Positions 8,649-16,099 of a DNA stretch of 43,582 bases are shown in pieces; position 1 is the first letter of the stretch, and each line of letters opens with the position of its first letter. The stretch is from assembly GCA_015065785.1 (NCBI GenBank), contig SVPR01000019.1, positions 1-43,582 of the forward strand. The letters are read 5' to 3'. The DNA comes from Oscillospiraceae bacterium (GTDB taxonomy: Bacteria > Bacillota > Clostridia > Oscillospirales > Acutalibacteraceae). A program made the position numbers and the translations under genes. The notes below the pieces were generated by a model that saw only the letters and a program-made list of their open reading frames with translations, was not told where the DNA came from and searched no databases.

Positions 8649-10130
8649 ATGAGATACCATAATATTTTGTGGGATTGGAACGGCACTCTAATTGATGATG
8701 CCGTAACATCCCTTAATTGTGTTAATGATATGCTTACCGAAATGAATAAGCCTCTCATTACACTAGAGCAGTATTATACATATGTAGAAACGCCTATAAT
8801 AGGCTTTTATAGGCACATTTTAGAGGAGAATGAGTTAGACTTCCCAAAGATATCTAAGTCGTTCCACGAAAGCTATAACAACCGTTTAGATGAAACCGGG
8901 TTAGCCAAAAATGCCATAGAGGTCTTAAAAACATTAAAAGATAACGGTGCAAAGCAATATATAATTACTGCAACTAAAGAAGAAAGTGCGAGAAAGCTGA
9001 CTTCTGACTACAATGTAAATGAATATTTTGACGGGATATTCGGTGCTGATAACACCTTAGCAGAAAGCAAGGTGGAAAGAGCATTAAATTTCTTCAAGGC
9101 GGATAATATCGACCCTAAAGATACAGTATTTATCGGTGATACATTACACGACCTTGAAACTGCCAACGCCTTGGGTGTTGACTGTATTTTGGTAACATAC
9201 GGTCACCAGGGGCGTGAAATCACTGAAAATAGCGGTGCTGTTACGGCAGACAGCCTGAGTGAAGTATTAAATATTATTCTTGACGACAGAGCTGTTGATT
9301 TTCACACTCACTCCACATTTTCAGATGGTACCTTTACCCCTACCGAGCTTTTAAACCATGCTGTTGAAGTAGGCCTTTCGGCAATCGCCCTTACTGACCA
9401 CGACTCAGTAAACGGAATTGCTGAAGCTAGTGAAGCAAGTAAAGCTCTGGACATTGAATTCATTCCCGGCATTGAGTTCTCTGTTGCTGATGGTACAGAA
9501 ATACACATTATAGGATTATTTATTGACCCTGAAAATGAAGTGCTTCTGAATACAATCAAAAAAACGCGGGAGCAAAGAGAACGCCGTATGACTGCTATTA
9601 TAGAAAAGCTTCAGGCGCACGGCTTTAATATCACTCGCGAAGAGGTAGAAAAGCTTGCCGGTAGTGATTTTATAGGAAGAGCGCACATAGCTCATGTTAT
9701 GATGAATAAAGGCTATGTTAAAACAATAAGAGAGGCGTTTGACGAATATATAGGCTTAAACAAGCCTTGCTATGTAGAGAAAAAGGAAATTACTCCTGAA
9801 GATGCTATTACTGCAATCAGAACTGCCGGAGGACTTGCTTTTCTGGCGCATTTACATCAAACGAAATTCAGTAATGAACAGTTAGACAGACTTTTAGGAG
9901 AACTTAAAGGCTACGGTCTTAACGGAATTGAAGCTTATTACACAGAATATACAAATGAGCATATAAGCGAATTCAGGGCACTCGCCCAAAAGCACGGGCT
10001 CTTCTATTCAGGTGGCTCGGACTTTCACGGAAGTATGAAACCAACGGTAAAATTAAAGTCGGGTTATTCCGACCTTAACATTCCATACAGTATTTTAACC
10101 ACTATTAAGCGTTTAAAATCGAAATTATAG
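8649..10130 (+). CDS. Fusion of HAD-family hydrolase and PHP-domain phosphoesterase
   Basis: 493 aa in two domains. Residues 1-212 are a HAD subclass I hydrolase: motif I is DWNGT (D9 nucleophile; the second aspartate is N11), motif II TATKEES, then GDTLHD at 163-168. Residues 216-490 are a PHP domain of the TrpH/YciV type with metal-ligand clusters HTH (219-221), DHD (250-252), E276, H401 and SDFH (457-460). PHP relatives of this type include nucleotide 3',5'-bisphosphatases and RNase AM. A joint role in dephosphorylating nucleotide or RNA-end products is inference. GGAG precedes the ATG, and a terminator follows directly. Confidence 0.88.
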   Translation: MRYHNILWDWNGTLIDDAVTSLNCVNDMLTEMNKPLITLEQYYTYVETPIIGFYRHILEENELDFPKISKSFHESYNNRLDETGLAKNAIEVLKTLKDNGAKQYIITATKEESARKLTSDYNVNEYFDGIFGADNTLAESKVERALNFFKADNIDPKDTVFIGDTLHDLETANALGVDCILVTYGHQGREITENSGAVTADSLSEVLNIILDDRAVDFHTHSTFSDGTFTPTELLNHAVEVGLSAIALTDHDSVNGIAEASEASKALDIEFIPGIEFSVADGTEIHIIGLFIDPENEVLLNTIKKTREQRERRMTAIIEKLQAHGFNITREEVEKLAGSDFIGRAHIAHVMMNKGYVKTIREAFDEYIGLNKPCYVEKKEITPEDAITAIRTAGGLAFLAHLHQTKFSNEQLDRLLGELKGYGLNGIEAYYTEYTNEHISEFRALAQKHGLFYSGGSDFHGSMKPTVKLKSGYSDLNIPYSILTTIKRLKSKL

Positions 10131-10135
10131 TCAAA

Positions 10136-10169
10136 AATAGGATTGCAGATAATTGCAATCCTATTTTTT
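10136..10169 (+). terminator. Terminator of the HAD-PHP gene
   Basis: Stem of about 12 bp centred on AGGATTGCA / TGCAATCCT with a 6-nt loop, followed by ATTTTTTG. It lies upstream of the next gene's ribosome site, so that gene depends on read-through or an unseen promoter. Confidence 0.85.
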
Positions 10170-10181
10170 GGTGGTATAAAT

Positions 10182-11027
10182 ATGAGTGGTTTTATAAAAG
10201 TAAAAGCAAAGGCTTTGCTTCTTGATAATACTTTAAAATTATTCTTTGTTACTCTTTCAGGTTTTGTTTTAAAAGTACTTGCTGTTGCAGGTGTAATTCT
10301 TATTACGCATTTTATTTTAGTCAGTGACCTGCTGCAATTTTTAGTTTCACAATACAACAGCTTACTTGTTTATTTTATTTACAGTCTGTTTACCGTAACA
10401 GCTTACTTTTTATTATTTCTTTTTATAAGCGGTTTAAAAACCGGGGAAAAAGCCATATATTTTATGCAATCTAAGGGAAGCACGGCAAAATTCAAATATT
10501 TATTTATATTTTTAAGACCATCACAAAGCTTCAGAAGTCTTTGCTTATACATCAGAATATTGATATTAAAGGTACTCTGGGGGACATTTTTTTATTTACC
10601 ACCAATATTCTGTTTAGCTATTACGATTTACTTGTATTTTACAACTACAATTTATACAGTTATATTTTTAACCCTCATTTTTGGCACCGTATTTTTAATA
10701 TCTATATCGCATTTTTACTACAATTGCATTGCTATGCGCTATTCTTTTGCACCATATTATTTATGTACAGATTTAAAAATATCTGTAAAGGACGCAATTA
10801 TTAAAAGCACCGAAAGCTCTGATGGATTTATAAAAGACGGTGTGTATATAAAATCATCACTTATGCCCTGGTATTTAAGTTGTCTGTTTGTCATACCTAT
10901 TTTCTATGTAATTCCATTCTCAAAGCTTACTAAAGCAAAATATGTGACCTTTTGTGATGGTTTGCACGGAGCATTACCACAAAACCTTGAATTAAAAAAT
11001 ATCATTAAAAACGAAGGTTTGATTTAA
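10182..11027 (+). CDS. Polytopic membrane protein, unknown function
   Basis: 281 aa from the ATG at 10182, which has GGTGG upstream; an earlier in-frame ATG would begin inside the terminator stem. About five to six hydrophobic segments lie near 18-45, 52-80, 120-148, 150-178 and 228-248, separated by short loops. Loop residues are lysine-rich, so it is probably an inner-membrane protein. It vaguely resembles the DUF975-type proteins of Firmicutes, but I cannot assign it. It ends at a shared terminator. Confidence 0.7.
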   Translation: MSGFIKVKAKALLLDNTLKLFFVTLSGFVLKVLAVAGVILITHFILVSDLLQFLVSQYNSLLVYFIYSLFTVTAYFLLFLFISGLKTGEKAIYFMQSKGSTAKFKYLFIFLRPSQSFRSLCLYIRILILKVLWGTFFYLPPIFCLAITIYLYFTTTIYTVIFLTLIFGTVFLISISHFYYNCIAMRYSFAPYYLCTDLKISVKDAIIKSTESSDGFIKDGVYIKSSLMPWYLSCLFVIPIFYVIPFSKLTKAKYVTFCDGLHGALPQNLELKNIIKNEGLI

Positions 11028-11031
11028 CACG

Positions 11032-11066
11032 CAAAAATGGCTACGACTTTTGTCGTAGCCATTAAA
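11032..11066. terminator. Terminator shared by convergent genes
   Basis: Perfect 11-bp stem ATGGCTACGAC / GTCGTAGCCAT with loop TTTT. The minus strand continues with TTTTT, making it strongest for the surface-protein operon. The plus-strand tract is AT-rich only. Confidence 0.85.
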
Positions 11067-11067
11067 A

Positions 11068-12120
11068 TTATTGGTCTAAGTTGATATTACCTGTTTTATT
11101 TATTTTTCTGATTTCAGCTTCATTCATAATATCAATTTCGCCATCCTGGTTTTGTGCATTCTTTTGATTAAGCTTATTTCTTACAAAGTCATCATGACGA
11201 ATTGCAGGTTGATTTGTCATAGGCTCAACAAAGAATAATTCATCCTCTTCCTCTTCAGGTAAGAATCTGTATCTGTTTACAATTAACCAGATAACAACAA
11301 TAATTACCACAAGAGCTATTGCACCAATAGTGACAATTTTACCGATATTATCTTTTAAAGCGTTTGTATCAGCAGCAATTTTATCATCTTCTACACCCTC
11401 GAACTGAGCTTCAACAATTACATTGTTAGCAGGCATTTCAAAGGTATATTCTTCAATAAACTTACCGTTTACACTGAGTGAATTTTCAACAAGCTTTTTG
11501 CCCTCGTCAGGCTCAACTGTAATAGTAACAATTTCGCCTGCTTTTGCTTTAGTCGGGCTTACAGTAATAACACCGCCTAAATTTGTGCTGACACTTATTG
11601 AATATAATGAATCATCAGGAAGAGCATCCCATTTTGCATAGAGAACAGTGTCCTCATCTGCTTTTGATGTTAAAAAATCCCATTTTTCTGTAAGTTCTTC
11701 ATCTGAATACCAACCATCAAACTTAAAGCCATCTTTTTTTGGTGCTTCCGGTATTTCAACAATGCCATCTTCATTAACACCAACCTCGATTGCTTCTTCG
11801 CCATTATTTAACTCAAGCTTAATTTTGAAATCAAATTCATCTGAATTTTCGGTTTCACTTTCTTCTGTTTGAGTATTTACATTCCACACAGGTCTTTCAT
11901 TGCGTGTGGTTGTAGGCTTACGGGTTGTTGTTGGTTTTTTAGTAGTTGTTTCTTTCTCTGTTGTATCATTTACAGTTGTTTCCTCTTTTTCGGTAGGAAC
12001 CTCTGTGATAACAAAATCAGAATCATCATCCGGCTCTGCAAATGCAATTAAATTAAAGGAAAGTGCAGAAACAATTACTAAAACAGTCGCAATTAGTACT
12101 TTAATTTTTTTTGCTTTCAT
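11068..12120 (-). CDS. Surface protein: signal peptide, Thr-rich linker, InlB-type repeat, C-terminal TM
   Basis: 350 aa from the ATG at 12120 (CGGAG nine bases upstream). Order of parts: signal peptide (1-28, ending AFA); acidic and threonine/lysine-rich linker (about 30-75, TTTKKPTTT); an InlB B-repeat-like unit with FDGWYSDEE and LYAKWD (about 120-165); a second repeat domain with GGVITVSPTKAKAGE and MPANNVIVEAQFEG (about 173-242); a transmembrane helix (about 260-283); and a cytosolic tail of about 70 aa. These repeats are known from cell-surface and carbohydrate-associated proteins. It is the last gene behind GH3 and an oxidoreductase, suggesting a link to extracellular glycans. Confidence 0.85.
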   Translation of the reverse strand: MKAKKIKVLIATVLVIVSALSFNLIAFAEPDDDSDFVITEVPTEKEETTVNDTTEKETTTKKPTTTRKPTTTRNERPVWNVNTQTEESETENSDEFDFKIKLELNNGEEAIEVGVNEDGIVEIPEAPKKDGFKFDGWYSDEELTEKWDFLTSKADEDTVLYAKWDALPDDSLYSISVSTNLGGVITVSPTKAKAGEIVTITVEPDEGKKLVENSLSVNGKFIEEYTFEMPANNVIVEAQFEGVEDDKIAADTNALKDNIGKIVTIGAIALVVIIVVIWLIVNRYRFLPEEEEDELFFVEPMTNQPAIRHDDFVRNKLNQKNAQNQDGEIDIMNEAEIRKINKTGNINLDQ

Positions 12121-12134
12121 CAATAATACTCCGT

Positions 12135-13292
12135 TCAAAATGTAGAATTCATATCCTCTGTTACTTTTTCTTCAACAGTCTTTATGTATGTAGAGTTATT
12201 AATTTTTTCCTGAAGCATATTATAATACAAATCTTCATCAATTGGAAGCTCAACTGTTTTGCCAAGCCAGCTTGAAAGAAATGCCGCATTTGAAATTGTA
12301 AGACCGTTAATACCCTCTTCACCTGATGCTGTAAGTTCTTCGCCACGAAGAATTGCACCGGCAAATTTGTTCATAACTTCAACATGCTGTTCATTTCTGC
12401 CATCTAATTCAGCTTCGTAGGTTTTGCTTTCAATATCAGCAAAACCATCGCCACTTCCTTTTATATTCTCTGACACACTTTGAGACAATTCAGTTATTGT
12501 CAACGTCTTATTCTCGCATATTATCTTCGCTTTGTCAAGTGTTATTTCTAATCTGTTAGTACCGGGGTAATCACCTGTAGTTGTAATGAATGTTCCTGTA
12601 GCACCATTTTTATATTGAGCATAAATCATAACATCGTCTTCTACCTCGATATCATGCCATTTACCCTCGTGACAAACTGCAGTAATTTTTTCAGGCATAC
12701 CGCAAATCCATTGCCATAAATCGAGTTGATGAGGGCATTGATTTAAAAGCACACCGCCACCTTCACCGGACCAGGTTGCACGCCATCCGCCTGAATTATA
12801 ATAGCTTTGGGTTCTGTACCAATCTGTAATTATCCAGGTAACTCTCTTCATTTCACCATATTTACCGCTATGTACAATTTCGTGAGCTTTTCTGTAAAGG
12901 CAGTTAGTTCTCTGGTTAAACATAATACCAAATACCTTATCGCTCTTTTTAGCAACCTCGTTCATTTCACGAACCTGCTTTGTGTAAACACCTGCAGGCT
13001 TTTCACTCATAACATGAAGCCCTTTATTAAGACCCTCAATAGTCATTGGTGGGTGGAAATAGTGTGGTGTTGCAATTAAAATTGCATCTACCTCGCCTGA
13101 ATCCATAAGACTTGAAGCATCAGTAAATGTTTTTACATCAGGCAATTGTTCCTTTGCCCACTGGAGTCTGTCTTCTTTAATATCACAAACTGCTGTAATA
13201 ATAAATTCAGGAAGCTTACCTCCAAGATAATTTCTGATATGGCTTGAACCCATATTACCAACACCGATAATACCTAAACGAACTTTTTCCAT
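12135..13292 (-). CDS. Gfo/Idh/MocA-family NAD(P)-dependent oxidoreductase
   Basis: 385 aa. The N-terminal Rossmann domain has GIIGVGNMGSSH, the EKPAG motif whose lysine is catalytic, and the family's CPHQLDLWQW histidine-containing motif (about 185-195). The family oxidises or epimerises sugars and inositols and includes glycosidases acting through NAD redox. Its exact substrate is not readable. AAGGAG precedes the ATG. It lies 22 bp after GH3 and 14 bp before the surface protein, so the three are one transcript. A role in metabolising a sugar released by the GH3 enzyme is inferred. Confidence 0.9.
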   Translation of the reverse strand: MEKVRLGIIGVGNMGSSHIRNYLGGKLPEFIITAVCDIKEDRLQWAKEQLPDVKTFTDASSLMDSGEVDAILIATPHYFHPPMTIEGLNKGLHVMSEKPAGVYTKQVREMNEVAKKSDKVFGIMFNQRTNCLYRKAHEIVHSGKYGEMKRVTWIITDWYRTQSYYNSGGWRATWSGEGGGVLLNQCPHQLDLWQWICGMPEKITAVCHEGKWHDIEVEDDVMIYAQYKNGATGTFITTTGDYPGTNRLEITLDKAKIICENKTLTITELSQSVSENIKGSGDGFADIESKTYEAELDGRNEQHVEVMNKFAGAILRGEELTASGEEGINGLTISNAAFLSSWLGKTVELPIDEDLYYNMLQEKINNSTYIKTVEEKVTEDMNSTF

Positions 13293-13314
13293 AATATATA
13301 CTCCTTTTAAAAAT

Positions 13315-15765
13315 TTACATTGATTTAAACAAATCCGGTAACTTCATTAAAGCAGACGGAATATTCTTTAAAAGCTTCATAGCGCTTGGTGTAAGTGGTT
13401 TATCATTAAGTACATCGCAAAGTGCGTCACACATTTCGTCATTGAATACACCTGAGCTCATTGTAACAAAGCAACGGAGTGGAATCTGGAATGCAGTATT
13501 TTTCATCATTTCGCTGTTTATACCGCCACCACCGATTTTTTCAACAACCGCAGTAATGAGTTTTGTTATTTTTTCACCACGAGAAGTGCCCGCAGCATAT
13601 TCAAGAGTGCAGTTTTTATCAATTGGCAGTGACATATCTCTTTCACTTTCAGGAATTTCGTGCCCTAAGACAGCGGTAAATTCATCGTCGGTAGCAAATG
13701 CCACATCACCATCATAATAAACAGGTGCAGTCAAGCTATAATCAGGAACCTCTGCTTCAATTGTTGAAGTCACCATAACCGATTCTGTTAAAAGAATTTC
13801 TCTTGATGAAGCGCCAACGAGAATTTTATATTCACCGGTTTCAACATGCCAATCGTGAATATTTACATTATAGAAAGCAAAGCTTCTTTTATTAAGCTCT
13901 ATTTCGATTTCTTTCTCTTCACCGGCTTTTAAGAATACTTTTTTAAAGCCTTTTAATTCTTTCGGTGCTTTAAAAATTTTACTTTCAGGTGGTGCTACAT
14001 AAAGCTGAGCAACCTCTGCTCCATCAACAGCACCTGTATTCTTAACCTTAAATGAAACCTTTAATATATCAGTATCATTTATAGATTTACTGCTTAGCTT
14101 AATATCAGAATACTCGAAATTTGTGTAAGAAAGACCGTAACCAAACGGAAAGAGAACCTCTTTTTCGTTTTTATCGTAATACCTGTAGCCTATAAAAATA
14201 CTTTCTCTGTATTCAACTGAAAGAAGTGTGCCGGGGAAGTTGTAGCGTGACGGTGTATCGTCTAAATTAAGCGGATAAGTTTCTGAAAGCTTACCTGATG
14301 GATTAACCTTACCTGTAAGCACATCAAATGTAGCACCGCCACCTGCCTGGCCCAGTAAAAGACCATTTAAAACAGCTTTGACATCATAAAGCCACGGCAT
14401 TGAAACTGCCGAGCCACCAGAAAGAACAACTACAACATTTTTGTTCTTTTTTAGTATTGCATTTATCAAGGCATTGTGAGATGGTGGTAAATCGATATGC
14501 TTCCTGTCAAAGCCCTCTGATTCATAAACCTCAGTAAGACCCGCAAATACCACAACAACATCCGCTTTTTCAGAAAGCGCAACTGCTGAATTTATAAGTC
14601 TTTCATCAGGAATATCAGTTGTTTTATCATAACCACGGGAATATGCAACTCTGTAACCATTCTTTAAAAATTCATTATAAGCAGAGTCTAATTCAGTAGG
14701 ATTTATGAGTGAGCTACCTGCACCCTGATACCTTGGTGACTTTGCCATTTCGCCAATAAATGCAATTTTTTCAGATTTATCTAAAGGCAATATATTATCT
14801 TCATTTTTAAGGAGCACCATAGATTCACTTGCAATTTTTCTTGCAAGTAAATGGTGTGCTTTCATATCACAATTATAATCAGAGTGTAAATTTTCTGCAC
14901 CCTTTAAAATCAATTCTAAAATTGAATCCACATTTTTATCGAGTATGTTAATATCTAATTCGCCGGATTCAACAGCTTTAATAATCTTTTTCGGACCTAA
15001 TCCACCGGAGCTTGGCATTTCGAGATTTTTACCCGCTTTAATGCCATCAACAATTTCGTTTTCTGCACCCCAGTCAGTAACAACAAGACCTTTAAAGCCC
15101 CATTCGTTTCTTAAAACATCTGTAAGAAGCCATTTGTTTTCTGCACAATATGTACCGTTTAGTTTATTATAAGCATTCATTACTGTCCAGGGCTGTGACT
15201 CCTTAACTGCAATTTCAAATGCAGTTAAATAAATCTCACGAAGTGCTCTTTCGTCAGCAACAGTATTTATAGTCATTCTTCTGCATTCCTGGTTATTTGC
15301 CGCAAAATGCTTTAAAGAAGTACCAACACCCTTACTCTGAACACCATTTATAAATGAAGCAGCCATTTTACCTGCTAAAAACGGGTCTTCTGAAAAATAC
15401 TCAAAATTTCTACCGCAAAGTGGTGAACGCTTCATATTCACACCGGGACCTAAAAGAACAGAAACATTTTCTTTTAAGCACTCTTCACCTAAAGCAACAC
15501 CCATTTTTGTAATCAATTCAGTATCCCACGAGCTTGCTGTTGCACTTGCAGTCGGGAAACAGGTTGCAGGAGCACTATTTCCTAAAACATCACCTGCTGC
15601 AGTTTTTTCCTGATTTTGTTTTCTCAAACCGTGAGGGCCATCAGTAACCATAATTGATGGAAGCCCCAAGCGTTCTACATCTACAAGATGCCAAAAATCC
15701 TTACCTGAGCAAAGAGCAGCTTTTTCTTCTAATGTGAGCTTTGAAATTATATCTTTATATTTCAT
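13315..15765 (-). CDS. GH3 beta-glucosidase-type glycoside hydrolase, canonical domain order
   Basis: 816 aa from the ATG at 15765 (GCGAGG upstream). An upstream in-frame extension is rejected because it has no ribosome site and would overlap the divergent small gene. Residues 1-300 form the catalytic barrel with VTDGPHGLRK, KHFAANNQE and the nucleophile in VVTDWGA (D231). The alpha/beta sandwich (about 330-560, with FAGLTEVYESEGFDR) and a fibronectin III-like domain (about 600-680) follow. An extra C-terminal segment of about 120 aa is not recognised. There is no signal peptide, so it is likely cytosolic and acts on imported oligosaccharides. Confidence 0.93.
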   Translation of the reverse strand: MKYKDIISKLTLEEKAALCSGKDFWHLVDVERLGLPSIMVTDGPHGLRKQNQEKTAAGDVLGNSAPATCFPTASATASSWDTELITKMGVALGEECLKENVSVLLGPGVNMKRSPLCGRNFEYFSEDPFLAGKMAASFINGVQSKGVGTSLKHFAANNQECRRMTINTVADERALREIYLTAFEIAVKESQPWTVMNAYNKLNGTYCAENKWLLTDVLRNEWGFKGLVVTDWGAENEIVDGIKAGKNLEMPSSGGLGPKKIIKAVESGELDINILDKNVDSILELILKGAENLHSDYNCDMKAHHLLARKIASESMVLLKNEDNILPLDKSEKIAFIGEMAKSPRYQGAGSSLINPTELDSAYNEFLKNGYRVAYSRGYDKTTDIPDERLINSAVALSEKADVVVVFAGLTEVYESEGFDRKHIDLPPSHNALINAILKKNKNVVVVLSGGSAVSMPWLYDVKAVLNGLLLGQAGGGATFDVLTGKVNPSGKLSETYPLNLDDTPSRYNFPGTLLSVEYRESIFIGYRYYDKNEKEVLFPFGYGLSYTNFEYSDIKLSSKSINDTDILKVSFKVKNTGAVDGAEVAQLYVAPPESKIFKAPKELKGFKKVFLKAGEEKEIEIELNKRSFAFYNVNIHDWHVETGEYKILVGASSREILLTESVMVTSTIEAEVPDYSLTAPVYYDGDVAFATDDEFTAVLGHEIPESERDMSLPIDKNCTLEYAAGTSRGEKITKLITAVVEKIGGGGINSEMMKNTAFQIPLRCFVTMSSGVFNDEMCDALCDVLNDKPLTPSAMKLLKNIPSALMKLPDLFKSM

Positions 15766-15883
15766 AAAAATCGCCTCGCATTTATGTGAAATTTTTGGGA
15801 AAACTATTTTCAAGGTGAAAAAGAAATATCTTAATTGATAGTTTTTCGACCTCATAAAAAACAAAACAGAAGTGGTGACAAAA

Positions 15884-16039
15884 ATGGACGAAAACAAAAA
15901 GAATAATCTTTCTAAGGATGAAGAGGTAATTAAAGCGTATCAACCTGAATTCACAAACATAAAAAGTGATGTGAACGGCTCTTACACGGGTATTCCGGAA
16001 TATGATGAAGTACCTGAGCAGGATGCTGACGACCTTTAA
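15884..16039 (+). CDS. 51-aa acidic protein, unknown function
   Basis: Short open frame beginning MDENKKNNLSKDEE and ending EQDADDL, divergent from the GH3 gene. It is strongly charged, has no hydrophobic segment, and is probably disordered. Support for it being real: an ATG with a purine-rich AAGTGGTG upstream, coding-like composition, and a strong terminator 28 bp after the stop that serves only the plus strand. No family is recognised, and no clear promoter was found. Confidence 0.6.
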   Translation: MDENKKNNLSKDEEVIKAYQPEFTNIKSDVNGSYTGIPEYDEVPEQDADDL

Positions 16040-16066
16040 CTCTTTTTGAGAAACATCCGCTAACTG

Positions 16067-16098
16067 ATCCGTTGGTAAAACAACGGATTTTTGTTATT
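16067..16098 (+). terminator. Terminator of the 51-aa gene
   Basis: Perfect 8-bp stem ATCCGTTG / CAACGGAT, loop GTAAAA, followed by TTTTTGTTATTTTT on the plus strand. The minus strand has no T-run after the stem. Confidence 0.85.
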
Positions 16099-16099
16099 T

